Of a DNA stretch of 64,000 bases, positions 42,970 through 50,693 are shown piece by piece (position 1 is the stretch's first letter; the number at the start of each line of letters is the position of its first letter). Location: the NCBI RefSeq assembly GCF_030269645.1, contig NZ_BSTR01000003.1:124001-188000 (forward strand), in the 5' to 3' direction. This DNA is from Actinokineospora sp. NBRC 105648. GTDB taxonomy: Bacteria; Actinomycetota; Actinomycetes; Mycobacteriales; Pseudonocardiaceae. The position numbers and the translations under genes are program-made. The notes below the pieces were generated by a model. That model did no database searches, was not told the origin of the DNA, and saw only the letters and a list, made by a program, of their open reading frames with translations.

Positions 42970-44716
42970 AATCAGCTTGAACCCGTGGGCGACGCTCGAT
43001 GACCTCATGGGGATCGAGATCGTGGCGCACGTCGTGGACGAGCGCGTCGGGGCGTTGGCCTTCTACGGGCGGTGCTCGACCGAGGACAACCAGGACCCGG
43101 AGACGTCGTTGGGGTGGCAGCAGGGCAACGCGGCGAAGTTCGTGGGGCCGCTGGGTGGGCGGATCGTGGCCGAGTTCTTCGACATCGGGCAGTCGCGGTC
43201 GGTGCCGTGGGAGCGGCGGGAGGCTGGGGCGCGGTTGCTGGCGGCGCTCAAGGACCCGGGGCGGACGTGGACGGGTGTGGTGGTGGGTGAGGGCACTCGG
43301 TGTTGGTTCGGGAATCAGTTCTCCCTGATCGCACCCCGGTTCGCGGCGTATGGGGTTGACCTGTGGGTTCCGGAACTCGGCGGGAAGTTCGACCCGCGCA
43401 ATCCCTCGCACAAGATGCTGATGAGCGTGCTTGGGGGCATGAGCGAGTCCGAGCGGCAGCATGTCCAGGCCAGGGTGCGGGCTGCGATGGACGCTCAGGT
43501 GGTCAACGAGGGGCGTCACCAGGGCGGGCGGGCTCCGTATGGCTACCTGGTGGTCGACGCCGGGCCGCACCCGAACCCGCGTAAGGCCGCGGAGGGGTTC
43601 CGGCTGCGGGTGTTGACCGTGGATGAGCCACGCGCCGAGGTGGTGCGCCGGATTTTCGCGGAGTACCTGGATGGCAATGGCGATCGGGCTATCGCGACCT
43701 TGTTGAATCGGGAAGGTGTGGCGTGTCCGTCGGCGAATAGGCCGGAGCAGAATCGGCACAGGCTCGCGGATGGTTGGCAAGGCAGCACTGTGCGCGCGAT
43801 TCTGGATAATCCGCGCTACACCGGTTACGCGGTGTTCGGTCGGTGGGCCAAACACGAGATGCTGATGGACCCCGACGATGTGGCCGCGGGGCACGTGACC
43901 CGGTTCCGCCGTGCCAGCCCGGACCGGATCGTGCGGTCGCGGGAGCAGGCGCACCCGGAGATCGTGTCGGTGGAGAGGTTCACCGAGGTCCAGTTGAGGC
44001 GCCGGGCGAAGTCGGCCGGCGGGTTGGACACCGCCCGCAAGGCCGAACGCGGCCCGAACGCCGCGGCGCGTACCTACCTCTTGCGGGGCATCGTGCGGTG
44101 CGGGGTGTGCCACCGGAAGATGCAGGGCGCCACGATCCGCAGGGGCGCCTACTACCGGTGCACCGCCCGCACGATGGCGCCGGGTTCGGCGGCGTTGGCC
44201 GGACATCCGAAGACGGTCAACCTGCGTGAGGACGCGGTGGTGGATGTGGTCAACGACTGGATCGGTGGTCTGTTCCACCCGGACAACGTCGACCACACCG
44301 TGGCGACCCTGCTGGGCGCACAACCGGACGTGACGGGCCGAGCGAGCCGTGAGGACGCGAAGGCTCGGAAGGCGGACGCGGAGGGTCGCTTGCGGCGGTT
44401 CCAGGCCGCGATCGCGGCGGGAGTGGACCCGACGGCGATGGTCGAGGCGATCAACCAGGCGCAAGCGGAGAGGGCGGCGGCGCAGGCCGAGATCGACAAC
44501 GCCCCGGCAAGTGGCGCGCTGGACCCTGCGGAGATCTACGCGATGATCGACTCACTCGGCGACATCGGCGCCACCCTCAAGGACGCCAAGCCGGAAGGGT
44601 TGAACCGCCTGTACCGGGAACTGGACCTGAGCATGGTCTACAAACCAGAAGAGCAGGCCATCGATGTGACGGCCTGCCCCCGTGTAGCTAGTGCGTGTGT
44701 CCGAGGGGGGACTTGA
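42959..44716 (+). CDS. int: Large serine recombinase / integrase of the element
   Basis: 585 residues from GTG 42959, chosen because GAAGAGG precedes it by 6 bases; a TTG at 42953 is the alternative. The catalytic Ser40 lies in FYGRCSTEDNQ. A resolvase domain (to about 170, ending in SESERQHVQARVRAAM), a recombinase domain, a zinc ribbon (RCGVCHRKM...YRC, about 377-402) and a coiled coil follow, the full layout of phage-type serine integrases. The coding sequence runs through its own att core, and the TGA stop (44714-44716) is supplied by the tRNA-Leu gene. Three truncated relatives lie to the left in this window. Confidence 0.92.
   Translation: MTREISLNPWATLDDLMGIEIVAHVVDERVGALAFYGRCSTEDNQDPETSLGWQQGNAAKFVGPLGGRIVAEFFDIGQSRSVPWERREAGARLLAALKDPGRTWTGVVVGEGTRCWFGNQFSLIAPRFAAYGVDLWVPELGGKFDPRNPSHKMLMSVLGGMSESERQHVQARVRAAMDAQVVNEGRHQGGRAPYGYLVVDAGPHPNPRKAAEGFRLRVLTVDEPRAEVVRRIFAEYLDGNGDRAIATLLNREGVACPSANRPEQNRHRLADGWQGSTVRAILDNPRYTGYAVFGRWAKHEMLMDPDDVAAGHVTRFRRASPDRIVRSREQAHPEIVSVERFTEVQLRRRAKSAGGLDTARKAERGPNAAARTYLLRGIVRCGVCHRKMQGATIRRGAYYRCTARTMAPGSAALAGHPKTVNLREDAVVDVVNDWIGGLFHPDNVDHTVATLLGAQPDVTGRASREDAKARKADAEGRLRRFQAAIAAGVDPTAMVEAINQAQAERAAAQAEIDNAPASGALDPAEIYAMIDSLGDIGATLKDAKPEGLNRLYRELDLSMVYKPEEQAIDVTACPRVASACVRGGT
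44697..44711. repeat. Right attachment repeat (attR core) within the tRNA 3' end
   Basis: GTGTCCGAGGGGGGA, identical to 29443-29457. The element-side arm GTGTAGCTAGTGCG lies at 44682-44695, one base away. The repeat covers the 3' acceptor strand and part of the T arm of the tRNA, so integration rebuilds an intact tRNA. Confidence 0.85.
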
Positions 44717-44781
44717 ACCCCCACGCCCGTTAAGGGCACTAGCACCTCAAGCTAGCGCGTCTGCCATTCCGCCACCCGGAC
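44699..44781 (-). tRNA. tRNA-Leu (anticodon GAG)
   Basis: 83 nt, class II tRNA. The acceptor stem pairs GTCCGGG with CTCGGAC. The D arm contains GAATGGCAGAC, the anticodon stem CTAGC/GCTAG encloses TTGAGGT with anticodon GAG, there is a long variable arm (TGCCCTTAACGGGC), and the T arm is GGGGGTTCAAGTCCCCC. CCA is not encoded. It is the integration target of the adjacent element. Confidence 0.95.
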
Positions 44782-44881
44782 TCGCGGGAGCCCCGCGTGG
44801 TGTGGGCATACCTTATCCGACCGCGCCTGCCTGTCCCAAACCGGGGCGCTCGCCTGGCGAGGGGGGTGGTAGGAAGGCGGG

Positions 44882-46225
44882 GTGACGCAGCAGCAGAGTG
44901 CAGACCAGCCCCACGACACCAGTCTGGCCGAGGAGGAGTCGGTCTCGCTGACCAGTGAGCTGATCCGGATCGACACGACCAACACCGGGGACCCCGCGAC
45001 CGTCGTCGGTGAGCGGGTCGCCGCCGAGTACGTGGCCGAGAAACTGACCGATGTCGGCTATGACATCACCTATGTCGAGTCCGGGGCCAAGGGCCGGGGC
45101 AACGTCATCGTCCGGCTCGAGGGGGCCGACTCGAGTCGGGGGGCGCTGTTGGTGCACGGGCACCTCGACGTGGTTCCCGCCGACCCCTCCGAGTGGTCGG
45201 TGCACCCCTTCTCCGGGGCCGTGCAGGACGACTACGTCTGGGGTCGCGGCGCGGTCGACATGAAGGACATGCTCGGGATGACCCTGGCGACGGCCCGCCG
45301 GTTCAAGCGGGACGGGATCGTGCCGCCGCGGGACCTGATCTTCGCGTTCCTGGCCGATGAGGAGGCCGCGGGGACCTACGGCTCGCAGTGGCTGGTGGAG
45401 AACCGGCCCGAGCTCTTCGAGGGCGCGACCGAGGCCATCAGCGAGGTCGGCGGGTTCTCGATCACCGTCAAGGACGGGGTGCGGGCCTACATGATCGAGA
45501 CCGCCGAGAAGGGCATCGCCTGGATGCGGCTGCGGGTGCGCGGGCGCGCCGGGCACGGCTCGATGGTGCACGAGGACAACGCGGTCACCAAGCTCACCCA
45601 GGCCGTCGCCAAGCTCGGCACGCACAAGTTCCCGCTGGTCCTGACCGACTCCGTGCGCGAATTCCTCGCCGCCATCACCGAGCTGACCGGGATGGAGTTC
45701 GACGAGGAGGACCTCGACGGCTCGGTCGCCAAGCTCGGCGCCGTCGCCCGGGTGGTCGGGGCGACCATCCGCGACACCGCCAACCCCACCATGCTCACCG
45801 CCGGGTACAAGGCCAACGTCATCCCCTCGGTGGCCGAGGCCGTCGTCGACTGCCGGGTGCTGCCCGGCCGCCAGGCCGCCTTCGAGCGCGAGCTCGACGA
45901 GCTGCTCGGCCCCGACGTCGAGCGGGAGTGGATCTCCACCCTGCCCCCGGTGGAGACCACCTTCGACGGCGCGCTGGTCGACGCCATGACCGCCTCGATC
46001 ACCGCCGAGGACCCGGGCGCCAAGACCATGCCCTACATGCTCTCCGGCGGCACCGACGCCAAGGCCTTCCACACGCTGGGCATCCGCTGCTTCGGCTTCG
46101 CGCCGCTGCGGCTGCCCGCCGACCTCGACTTCACCGCGCTGTTCCACGGTGTCGACGAGCGGGTGCCGGTCGACGCGCTCAAGTTCGGCACCCGCGTTCT
46201 CGACCGGTTCCTTCGCAACAGCTGA
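44882..46225 (+). CDS. M20/M25/M40-family metallo-hydrolase
   Basis: 447 residues from GTG 44882 (AGGAAGG upstream). Zinc-binding and catalytic elements of the M20 family are intact: VHGHLDVVPAD, GRGAVDMKDM, and ADEEAAGTYGS, followed by the dimerisation domain (MRLRVRGRAGHGSMVH) and a C-terminal His (ALFHGVDERVP). Members hydrolyse dipeptides, N-acyl amino acids or related amides; the substrate is not evident. Cytosolic. It is the first chromosomal gene beyond the tRNA-Leu insertion site and is 15 bases upstream of an alpha/beta hydrolase, so the two probably form a transcription unit. Confidence 0.92.
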   Translation: MTQQQSADQPHDTSLAEEESVSLTSELIRIDTTNTGDPATVVGERVAAEYVAEKLTDVGYDITYVESGAKGRGNVIVRLEGADSSRGALLVHGHLDVVPADPSEWSVHPFSGAVQDDYVWGRGAVDMKDMLGMTLATARRFKRDGIVPPRDLIFAFLADEEAAGTYGSQWLVENRPELFEGATEAISEVGGFSITVKDGVRAYMIETAEKGIAWMRLRVRGRAGHGSMVHEDNAVTKLTQAVAKLGTHKFPLVLTDSVREFLAAITELTGMEFDEEDLDGSVAKLGAVARVVGATIRDTANPTMLTAGYKANVIPSVAEAVVDCRVLPGRQAAFERELDELLGPDVEREWISTLPPVETTFDGALVDAMTASITAEDPGAKTMPYMLSGGTDAKAFHTLGIRCFGFAPLRLPADLDFTALFHGVDERVPVDALKFGTRVLDRFLRNS

Positions 46226-46240
46226 CCCTAGTATCGCCGG

Positions 46241-47122
46241 GTGACCGAACGCCTCGTCCTCGCCGACGGGGCTGAGCTGTCCCTGACCAGGGGCGGAGAC
46301 CCCGACGCCGAGGTGACGGTGGTCCTGTCGCACAGCTACGCGCAGGACCACCGGGTCTGGCACAAGGTCAGCGCCCTGCTCCCCGAAGCGACCGACCACC
46401 CGATCCAGGTCCTGGCCTACGACCACCGCGGCCACGGGGCGTCCACACCCGCCACCCGGGCCACCGCCACTGTCGAGCGGCTGGGTGACGACCTGGCCGA
46501 GCTCGTCACCCAGGTGTTGCCCCACGGACGGGTGGTCTTGGTCGGGCACGGCATGGGCGGTCTGACCCTGATGGCGCTGACCGCGCGGCACAAGGACCTC
46601 TTCGCCGAACGCGTCGGCGGGCTCGCGTTCCTCGGCACCGCGGCGGGCTGGCTGGCCGAGACCTCCACCGCCTGGCCGAGCACGGTGGGCAGGTTCGTCC
46701 AAGACCTCAAGGCCGTCCTCGGCGGCCGGATCGTCAACCGCGTCACCGAGCGCCTGGACAAGGCCAAGACCACCGGCCTGCGCTGGCTGCTGCTCGGCGA
46801 GGACCCCGAACCCGACGACGTCCGGCTGGTCGCGGACATGATCGCCGCGCACTGGCCGGACACCGTGGCGCTGTTCCGACCCGGCCTCGACCGCTACGAC
46901 CGCGCGGCGGCGCTCACCATCGCCGCGGGCACGCCGCTGGTAGCCGTGGTCGGCGACCGCGACCGGCTCGTCCCCGCCGCGCACGCCGAGGCGCTGGCCC
47001 GCTCGGCGGACGACGGGACCGCGGTCGTGCTGCCCGGACTCGGGCACATGCTGCCGCTCGAGGGCGCCGCACAGGTGCTGCCTCGGCTGGTCGGGTTGAT
47101 CAACTCGGCACTTCGCGGCTGA
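46241..47122 (+). CDS. Alpha/beta-hydrolase fold protein with Gly in place of the nucleophile
   Basis: 293 residues from GTG 46241. The oxyanion-hole segment LSHSYAQDHRVW and the strand LAYDHRGHGAS are typical. The nucleophile elbow reads VGHGMGG where GHSMGG is expected, so Ser is replaced by Gly; acid (VVGDRDRLVP) and His (LPGLGHMLPLE) are retained. Ordinary serine esterase activity is therefore unlikely; a cofactorless oxygenase, lyase or binding role is possible. It follows the M20 hydrolase by 15 bases. Cytosolic, no signal peptide. Confidence 0.88.
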   Translation: MTERLVLADGAELSLTRGGDPDAEVTVVLSHSYAQDHRVWHKVSALLPEATDHPIQVLAYDHRGHGASTPATRATATVERLGDDLAELVTQVLPHGRVVLVGHGMGGLTLMALTARHKDLFAERVGGLAFLGTAAGWLAETSTAWPSTVGRFVQDLKAVLGGRIVNRVTERLDKAKTTGLRWLLLGEDPEPDDVRLVADMIAAHWPDTVALFRPGLDRYDRAAALTIAAGTPLVAVVGDRDRLVPAAHAEALARSADDGTAVVLPGLGHMLPLEGAAQVLPRLVGLINSALRG

Positions 47123-47186
47123 ACCGCGCGTCGACTGGCCGCGTAGGGGCAATCGCGGTTTGCTGTGCGCGAAAACGGAGGTGCCC

Positions 47187-47666
47187 ATGCCCGAGTTCGT
47201 CAACGGACTCCCCTTGCATGCCCTGGTCGTCCACGCCGTGGTGGTGCTGATCCCGCTCGCCGTGCTGGGGGCCATCCTGATCGCGGTGTGGCCCGCGGCG
47301 CGCAGGCGCTTCGGCTGGCTGGTCGTGGTGGCCGCGGGCGTCGGCGCCGCGCTGACGCCGATCGCGACCGAGAGCGGTGAGAACCTCGAGCGCAGGCTGC
47401 CGCAGAACCCGCTGATCGAGACGCACCAGGAGCTGGGGGACCGGCTGATCTGGTTCGTGCTGCCGCTGTTCGTCGTGGTGCTGGCGCTGATGCTCGTGCA
47501 CACCGCGGCGGCCCGGTCGACCGCGACCTGGACGAACTCGGCGCTGATCGTGCTGGCGGTGCTGACCATCGGCGCGGGCGTCGCCTCGGGCATCCACGTC
47601 TACCGGGTCGGCGACGCGGGCTCGCGCGCGGTCTGGGACGGCACCGAGAACCTGCCCGCCCGATAG
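47187..47666 (+). CDS. DUF2231 membrane protein
   Basis: 159 residues from ATG 47187, preceded by GGAGGT. Four hydrophobic helices (about 8-30, 40-58, 85-105 and 115-135). The opening NGLPLHALVVHAVVVLIP is the DUF2231 signature with paired His residues that could ligate haem or metal in the membrane. Function unknown; the family often accompanies respiratory or stress genes. It ends 9 bases before the nitrilase gene. Confidence 0.88.
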   Translation: MPEFVNGLPLHALVVHAVVVLIPLAVLGAILIAVWPAARRRFGWLVVVAAGVGAALTPIATESGENLERRLPQNPLIETHQELGDRLIWFVLPLFVVVLALMLVHTAAARSTATWTNSALIVLAVLTIGAGVASGIHVYRVGDAGSRAVWDGTENLPAR

Positions 47667-47675
47667 GCGACGCGG

Positions 47676-48593
47676 ATGCTTCACGTGGCGATGGTGCAGG
47701 CCGCGCCACCGCTGTTCGACCTGGACGCGGGGTTGGCGCTGTTCGAGTCCCTGCTCGAGCGGACCTCGGGAAGCGATCTCGTGGTGTTCCCCGAGGCGTT
47801 CGTCGGCGGGTACCCGAAGGGCGCGACCTTCGGCGCGCCAGTGGGGGACCGGTCGGCTGAGGGGCGCGCGCTGTTCGCCCGCTACCGGCGCAACGCCATC
47901 GAGGTGCCGGGCGAGTCGTTCGAGCGGCTGCGGTCCGCGGTCGCGGCAGCCGGCCGGTACGTGGTCGTCGGCGTGATCGAGCGGTCCGGGCACACGCTCT
48001 ACTGCGCCGCGCTGCTGTTCGGACCGGACGGGACCCTGCTGGCGCACCACCGCAAGCTCGTCCCCACGGCCGCCGAGCGCCTCATCTGGGGGCAGGGCGA
48101 CGCCTCGGACATCGCCGTCGTGCCGACCGACATCGGGCGGATCGGTCTGGCGATCTGCTGGGAGAACTACATGCCGCTCTACCGCGCCGCGCTCTACGCG
48201 CGGGGAGTGGAGCTCTACTGCGCGCCGACGGTCGACGCGCGGGACGTGTGGACCTCGACCATGCGGCACATCGCGGTCGAGGGGCGGTGTTTCGTGCTCT
48301 CGGCCAACCAGTACGCCGTCGCCGCGGACTACCCGCCTGACTTCCCGGTCCCGGGCCCAACGGTGATCCGCGGCGGGAGCTGCGTGGTCGACCCGTTCGG
48401 GGAGCTGCTGGCGGGCCCGGTCTTCGACCGCGCGGAGGTCGTGACCACGGACCTCGACCTGGACCTGTTGGACGGCGCGTACCTCGACCTCGACGTCAGC
48501 GGCCACTACGCCCGCCCAGACCTGCTGCGGCTCGACGTGACGCCCGCGCCGCCACGAACTCCGACCGCCGGAGACCGGCTCAACGGGCATTGA
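47676..48593 (+). CDS. Nitrilase-family carbon-nitrogen hydrolase
   Basis: 305 residues. The catalytic triad is intact: Glu in VVFPEAFVGGYPKG, Lys in HHRKLVPT, and Cys in AICWENYMPL. The WENYMPL context and length fit true nitrilases, which convert nitriles to carboxylic acids and ammonia, rather than amidases. Forms spiral oligomers in the cytosol. ATG 47676 lies 9 bases after the DUF2231 stop. No nitrile hydratase or aldoxime dehydratase gene is nearby, so the substrate is open. Confidence 0.92.
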   Translation: MLHVAMVQAAPPLFDLDAGLALFESLLERTSGSDLVVFPEAFVGGYPKGATFGAPVGDRSAEGRALFARYRRNAIEVPGESFERLRSAVAAAGRYVVVGVIERSGHTLYCAALLFGPDGTLLAHHRKLVPTAAERLIWGQGDASDIAVVPTDIGRIGLAICWENYMPLYRAALYARGVELYCAPTVDARDVWTSTMRHIAVEGRCFVLSANQYAVAADYPPDFPVPGPTVIRGGSCVVDPFGELLAGPVFDRAEVVTTDLDLDLLDGAYLDLDVSGHYARPDLLRLDVTPAPPRTPTAGDRLNGH

Positions 48594-48720
48594 CGACGCC
48601 CAGTCGAGTCGTCCCGAACGTGTCACGCGCGCACCCGACTCGGGGATTGCCCACCCGACCTCGCGGCTCGACGATCGGAAGGCGACTCCGCAGTGGCCTG
48701 ATGGAAGCGGGTGCTCGACG

Positions 48721-49785
48721 ATGTCGATGCGTGGAAGAGTTCTCGGCGCGGTCCTGTGCCTGCTCAGTGCCTCGGTCGTCTTCGCCGCGGCGCCCGCTCA
48801 GGCATCGGAGGCGGGGTGCGCCTCCCCGGGATCGCTGAACTGCCTGCGCATCACCAGCGACGCCCGTGCGGGCAGCCTGGACATCGAGAAGCCCGCCGAC
48901 GCGCACTCGTACCTGAGGTTCCTGGCCTCCGGCGGCGACCGCTCGTTCTGGAAGGTCGAGCAGAACGCGGACTTCACCTTCCGCATCCGCAACCTGGCCA
49001 GCGGGAACTGCGTGGACGTCTGGCGCACCAACGGTTACCTCGACCAGTGGGAGTGCGTCGGGCAGACCAGCCAGCGCTGGCACCTGGTCCCGTTCGCCGC
49101 CGACCTGTCCAGCTACTTCATCGAGCAGGAGGACACCGGTCGCTGCTTCACCCTCGACGGCGACGGCTTCGTCCTCGTCGACGACTGCCGCGCAGGCGAG
49201 AGCACGCAGTCCTTCCGGCTCGGTGTGGACGGCAGTTCCCTGCCCGGCACGAAGAACTTGGCCACCAGGTACGCGATGGCGCGCTGCGACAAGAACCCGC
49301 AGACCTGCGACTGGAAAGAGGACAAGACCAAGTACCCCGCGTACCTGGCCCCCGCCGAGTGCGTGAGCCAGCTGGTCAAGAACGCCACCCCGAACGAGGC
49401 GATGTACGCCCGCACCTGGATGCACACCGTCGGGTGGCAGAACACCGTGGGCGGCAGCGTCAGCGTCTCCACCGACATCGGCGTGGAACTCGGTATCAAG
49501 GCCAAAGTGACCACCCAGGTGCAGGCGAACTACGCGCACTCCTGGATCGGGTCGGAAGCGGTGTCGGACACCGTCACCATCAAGCTCCAGCCCGGTGAGT
49601 ACGGCTGGGTCACCCGCGCGGCGTTGCTGAAGAAGGTGACCGGCACCTGGACCCTCGACATCGACGGCAGGCGCTGGACGCAGAAGGCCACCATCGTCAT
49701 CCCGGCCAAGGACGGCACGGACAACAAACTGAGCGCGCTGGTGCTCAAGGCGGGCAAGACCCCGCCCACCGACTGCAGGGGCTGA
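48721..49785 (+). CDS. Secreted beta-trefoil lectin + aerolysin-like candidate pore-forming protein
   Basis: 354 residues with a signal peptide (RGRVLGAVLCLLSASVVFAA, cleavage near AQA). Residues about 38-175 form a beta-trefoil with three repeats (FWKVEQ, QRWHLV, QSFRLG) and Cys pairs. Residues about 225-345 have the alternating Ser/Thr/Val pattern of an aerolysin-type stem (VGGSVSVSTDIGVELG, VTTQVQANYAHSWIGS, VSDTVTIKLQPGEYGWV). A lectin head plus such a module is the plan of lectin-type pore-forming toxins. Alternatively it is a non-lytic cell-wall or predation factor. It is a lone gene. Confidence 0.7.
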   Translation: MSMRGRVLGAVLCLLSASVVFAAAPAQASEAGCASPGSLNCLRITSDARAGSLDIEKPADAHSYLRFLASGGDRSFWKVEQNADFTFRIRNLASGNCVDVWRTNGYLDQWECVGQTSQRWHLVPFAADLSSYFIEQEDTGRCFTLDGDGFVLVDDCRAGESTQSFRLGVDGSSLPGTKNLATRYAMARCDKNPQTCDWKEDKTKYPAYLAPAECVSQLVKNATPNEAMYARTWMHTVGWQNTVGGSVSVSTDIGVELGIKAKVTTQVQANYAHSWIGSEAVSDTVTIKLQPGEYGWVTRAALLKKVTGTWTLDIDGRRWTQKATIVIPAKDGTDNKLSALVLKAGKTPPTDCRG

Positions 49786-49873
49786 CCCCCGGGAGACGTA
49801 GGGGCACGGTCGCGGGCCGACAGGATCAGGAGCCCTCGGCGCTGCCCAGCCAGTGGGGCAGCAGCTGCCGAAC

Positions 49874-50557
49874 TCAGCCGCTCACCCGGTCGGCAGGGTC
49901 AAGGCCGCGGTCACCGTGGGGGAGGGTGTCGAGTTCTTCGGCGATCAGGAGTTCGGGGTCGAACTCCATGCCGGTGAAGTGGCCGGCCAGCTCGAGGGAG
50001 AGCACGCCGTGCAGGCGGGTCCAGAAGGACAGGGCGCGGTGCAGGGTCGGGGCGGGCGCGGGGTGGTCGAAGGCCCACGTGCGGTGGTCCCGCAGGTGGG
50101 CGTCGAACGGCGTTGTCCGCGTGTCCGCGGGCGGGGCGCCGCAGGCTTCGAGCAGGACCGCCATGACCTCGAACGAGATCGCGGTGATGTCGTCGGGCGC
50201 GTGGTAGCCGGGGACCGGCGTGCCGTAGATCAGGAAGTACCGCTGCGGGTCGTCGCGGGCCCACTCCCGGATGACGCCGGCCAGCCCGAGCAGGTCGGTG
50301 CCGGAGTCGAACGCGGCCCGGACGGTGTCGGCGAGGCTTCGGTAGGCGTCGCGGATCAGGGCGGTGATCAGGTCGTCGCGGCTGGCGAAGTAGCGGTAGA
50401 GGGCTGGGCCGCTCATGCCGACCTGCTTGGCGATCGCGTTGAGCGAGAGCGCGGGCACGCCCGCCGCGGCGATCTGCTCCCACGCGTGCTGCTTGATCTC
50501 GGCGCGCACCTGGGCGCGGTAGCGCTCCCGCGAGCTCTGGCCAACCGGGTCTGTCAT
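49874..50557 (-). CDS. TetR-family repressor
   Basis: 227 residues from ATG 50557, which follows GGAGGAG; upstream in-frame starts would overlap the promoter. HTH at about 20-65 (LSLNAIAKQVGMSGPALYRYFASRDDLI). The C-terminal domain (REWARDDPQRYFLIYGTPVPGY...LHGVLSLELAGHF) looks like the WHG/TetR_C_13 type. It is divergent from an exported SRPBCC protein, and the shared region holds a palindrome over a strong -35 box, so it probably represses that gene and itself. Confidence 0.92.
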   Translation of the reverse strand: MTDPVGQSSRERYRAQVRAEIKQHAWEQIAAAGVPALSLNAIAKQVGMSGPALYRYFASRDDLITALIRDAYRSLADTVRAAFDSGTDLLGLAGVIREWARDDPQRYFLIYGTPVPGYHAPDDITAISFEVMAVLLEACGAPPADTRTTPFDAHLRDHRTWAFDHPAPAPTLHRALSFWTRLHGVLSLELAGHFTGMEFDPELLIAEELDTLPHGDRGLDPADRVSG

Positions 50558-50611
50558 GAGCCCGCTCCTCCCTGGTCGACGTGATACCGCCGAAGTCAAG
50601 TTAGAGCATCT

Positions 50612-50650
50612 CACTGTTGCTGTTGACAGTGCGACTCGGCGAGTTATAGC
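50612..50650 (+). promoter_or_regulatory. Sigma70-type promoter with overlapping TetR-operator palindrome
   Basis: TTGACA (50623-50628) and TATAGC (50645-50650) are separated by 16 bases, pointing at the SRPBCC gene. The palindrome CACTGT-N8-ACAGTG (50612-50631) covers the -35 box, the expected place for the divergent TetR protein to block polymerase. Confidence 0.7.
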
Positions 50651-50693
50651 TTCTAACTATTCGAAGAGCCGCTAACAAGTCGGGGAGCCAAGC

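Larger units (their letters stand above)
29443..44711. mobile_element. Integrated AICE-like element at tRNA-Leu carrying defence-type cargo
   Basis: About 15.3 kb bounded by a 15-bp direct repeat of the tRNA-Leu 3' end. The right third is a mobility module (repressor, excisionase, WhiB-like, membrane protein, FtsK/Tra-like ATPase, serine recombinase ending in the tRNA). The left two thirds are cargo, including a reverse transcriptase, a SLATT protein, a HEPN-like protein and two XRE-Nudix proteins, with lower GC between about 29.5 and 34.3 kb. No replication initiator or primase was found, which is unusual for a classical AICE; it may be an element that transfers or is maintained without autonomous replication. 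Confidence 0.8.

Noticed and set aside
44813..48626. Long minus-strand open frames opposite the M20, hydrolase and nitrilase genes
   Set aside because: The plus-strand genes have intact catalytic motifs and ribosome sites; the antisense products have none.
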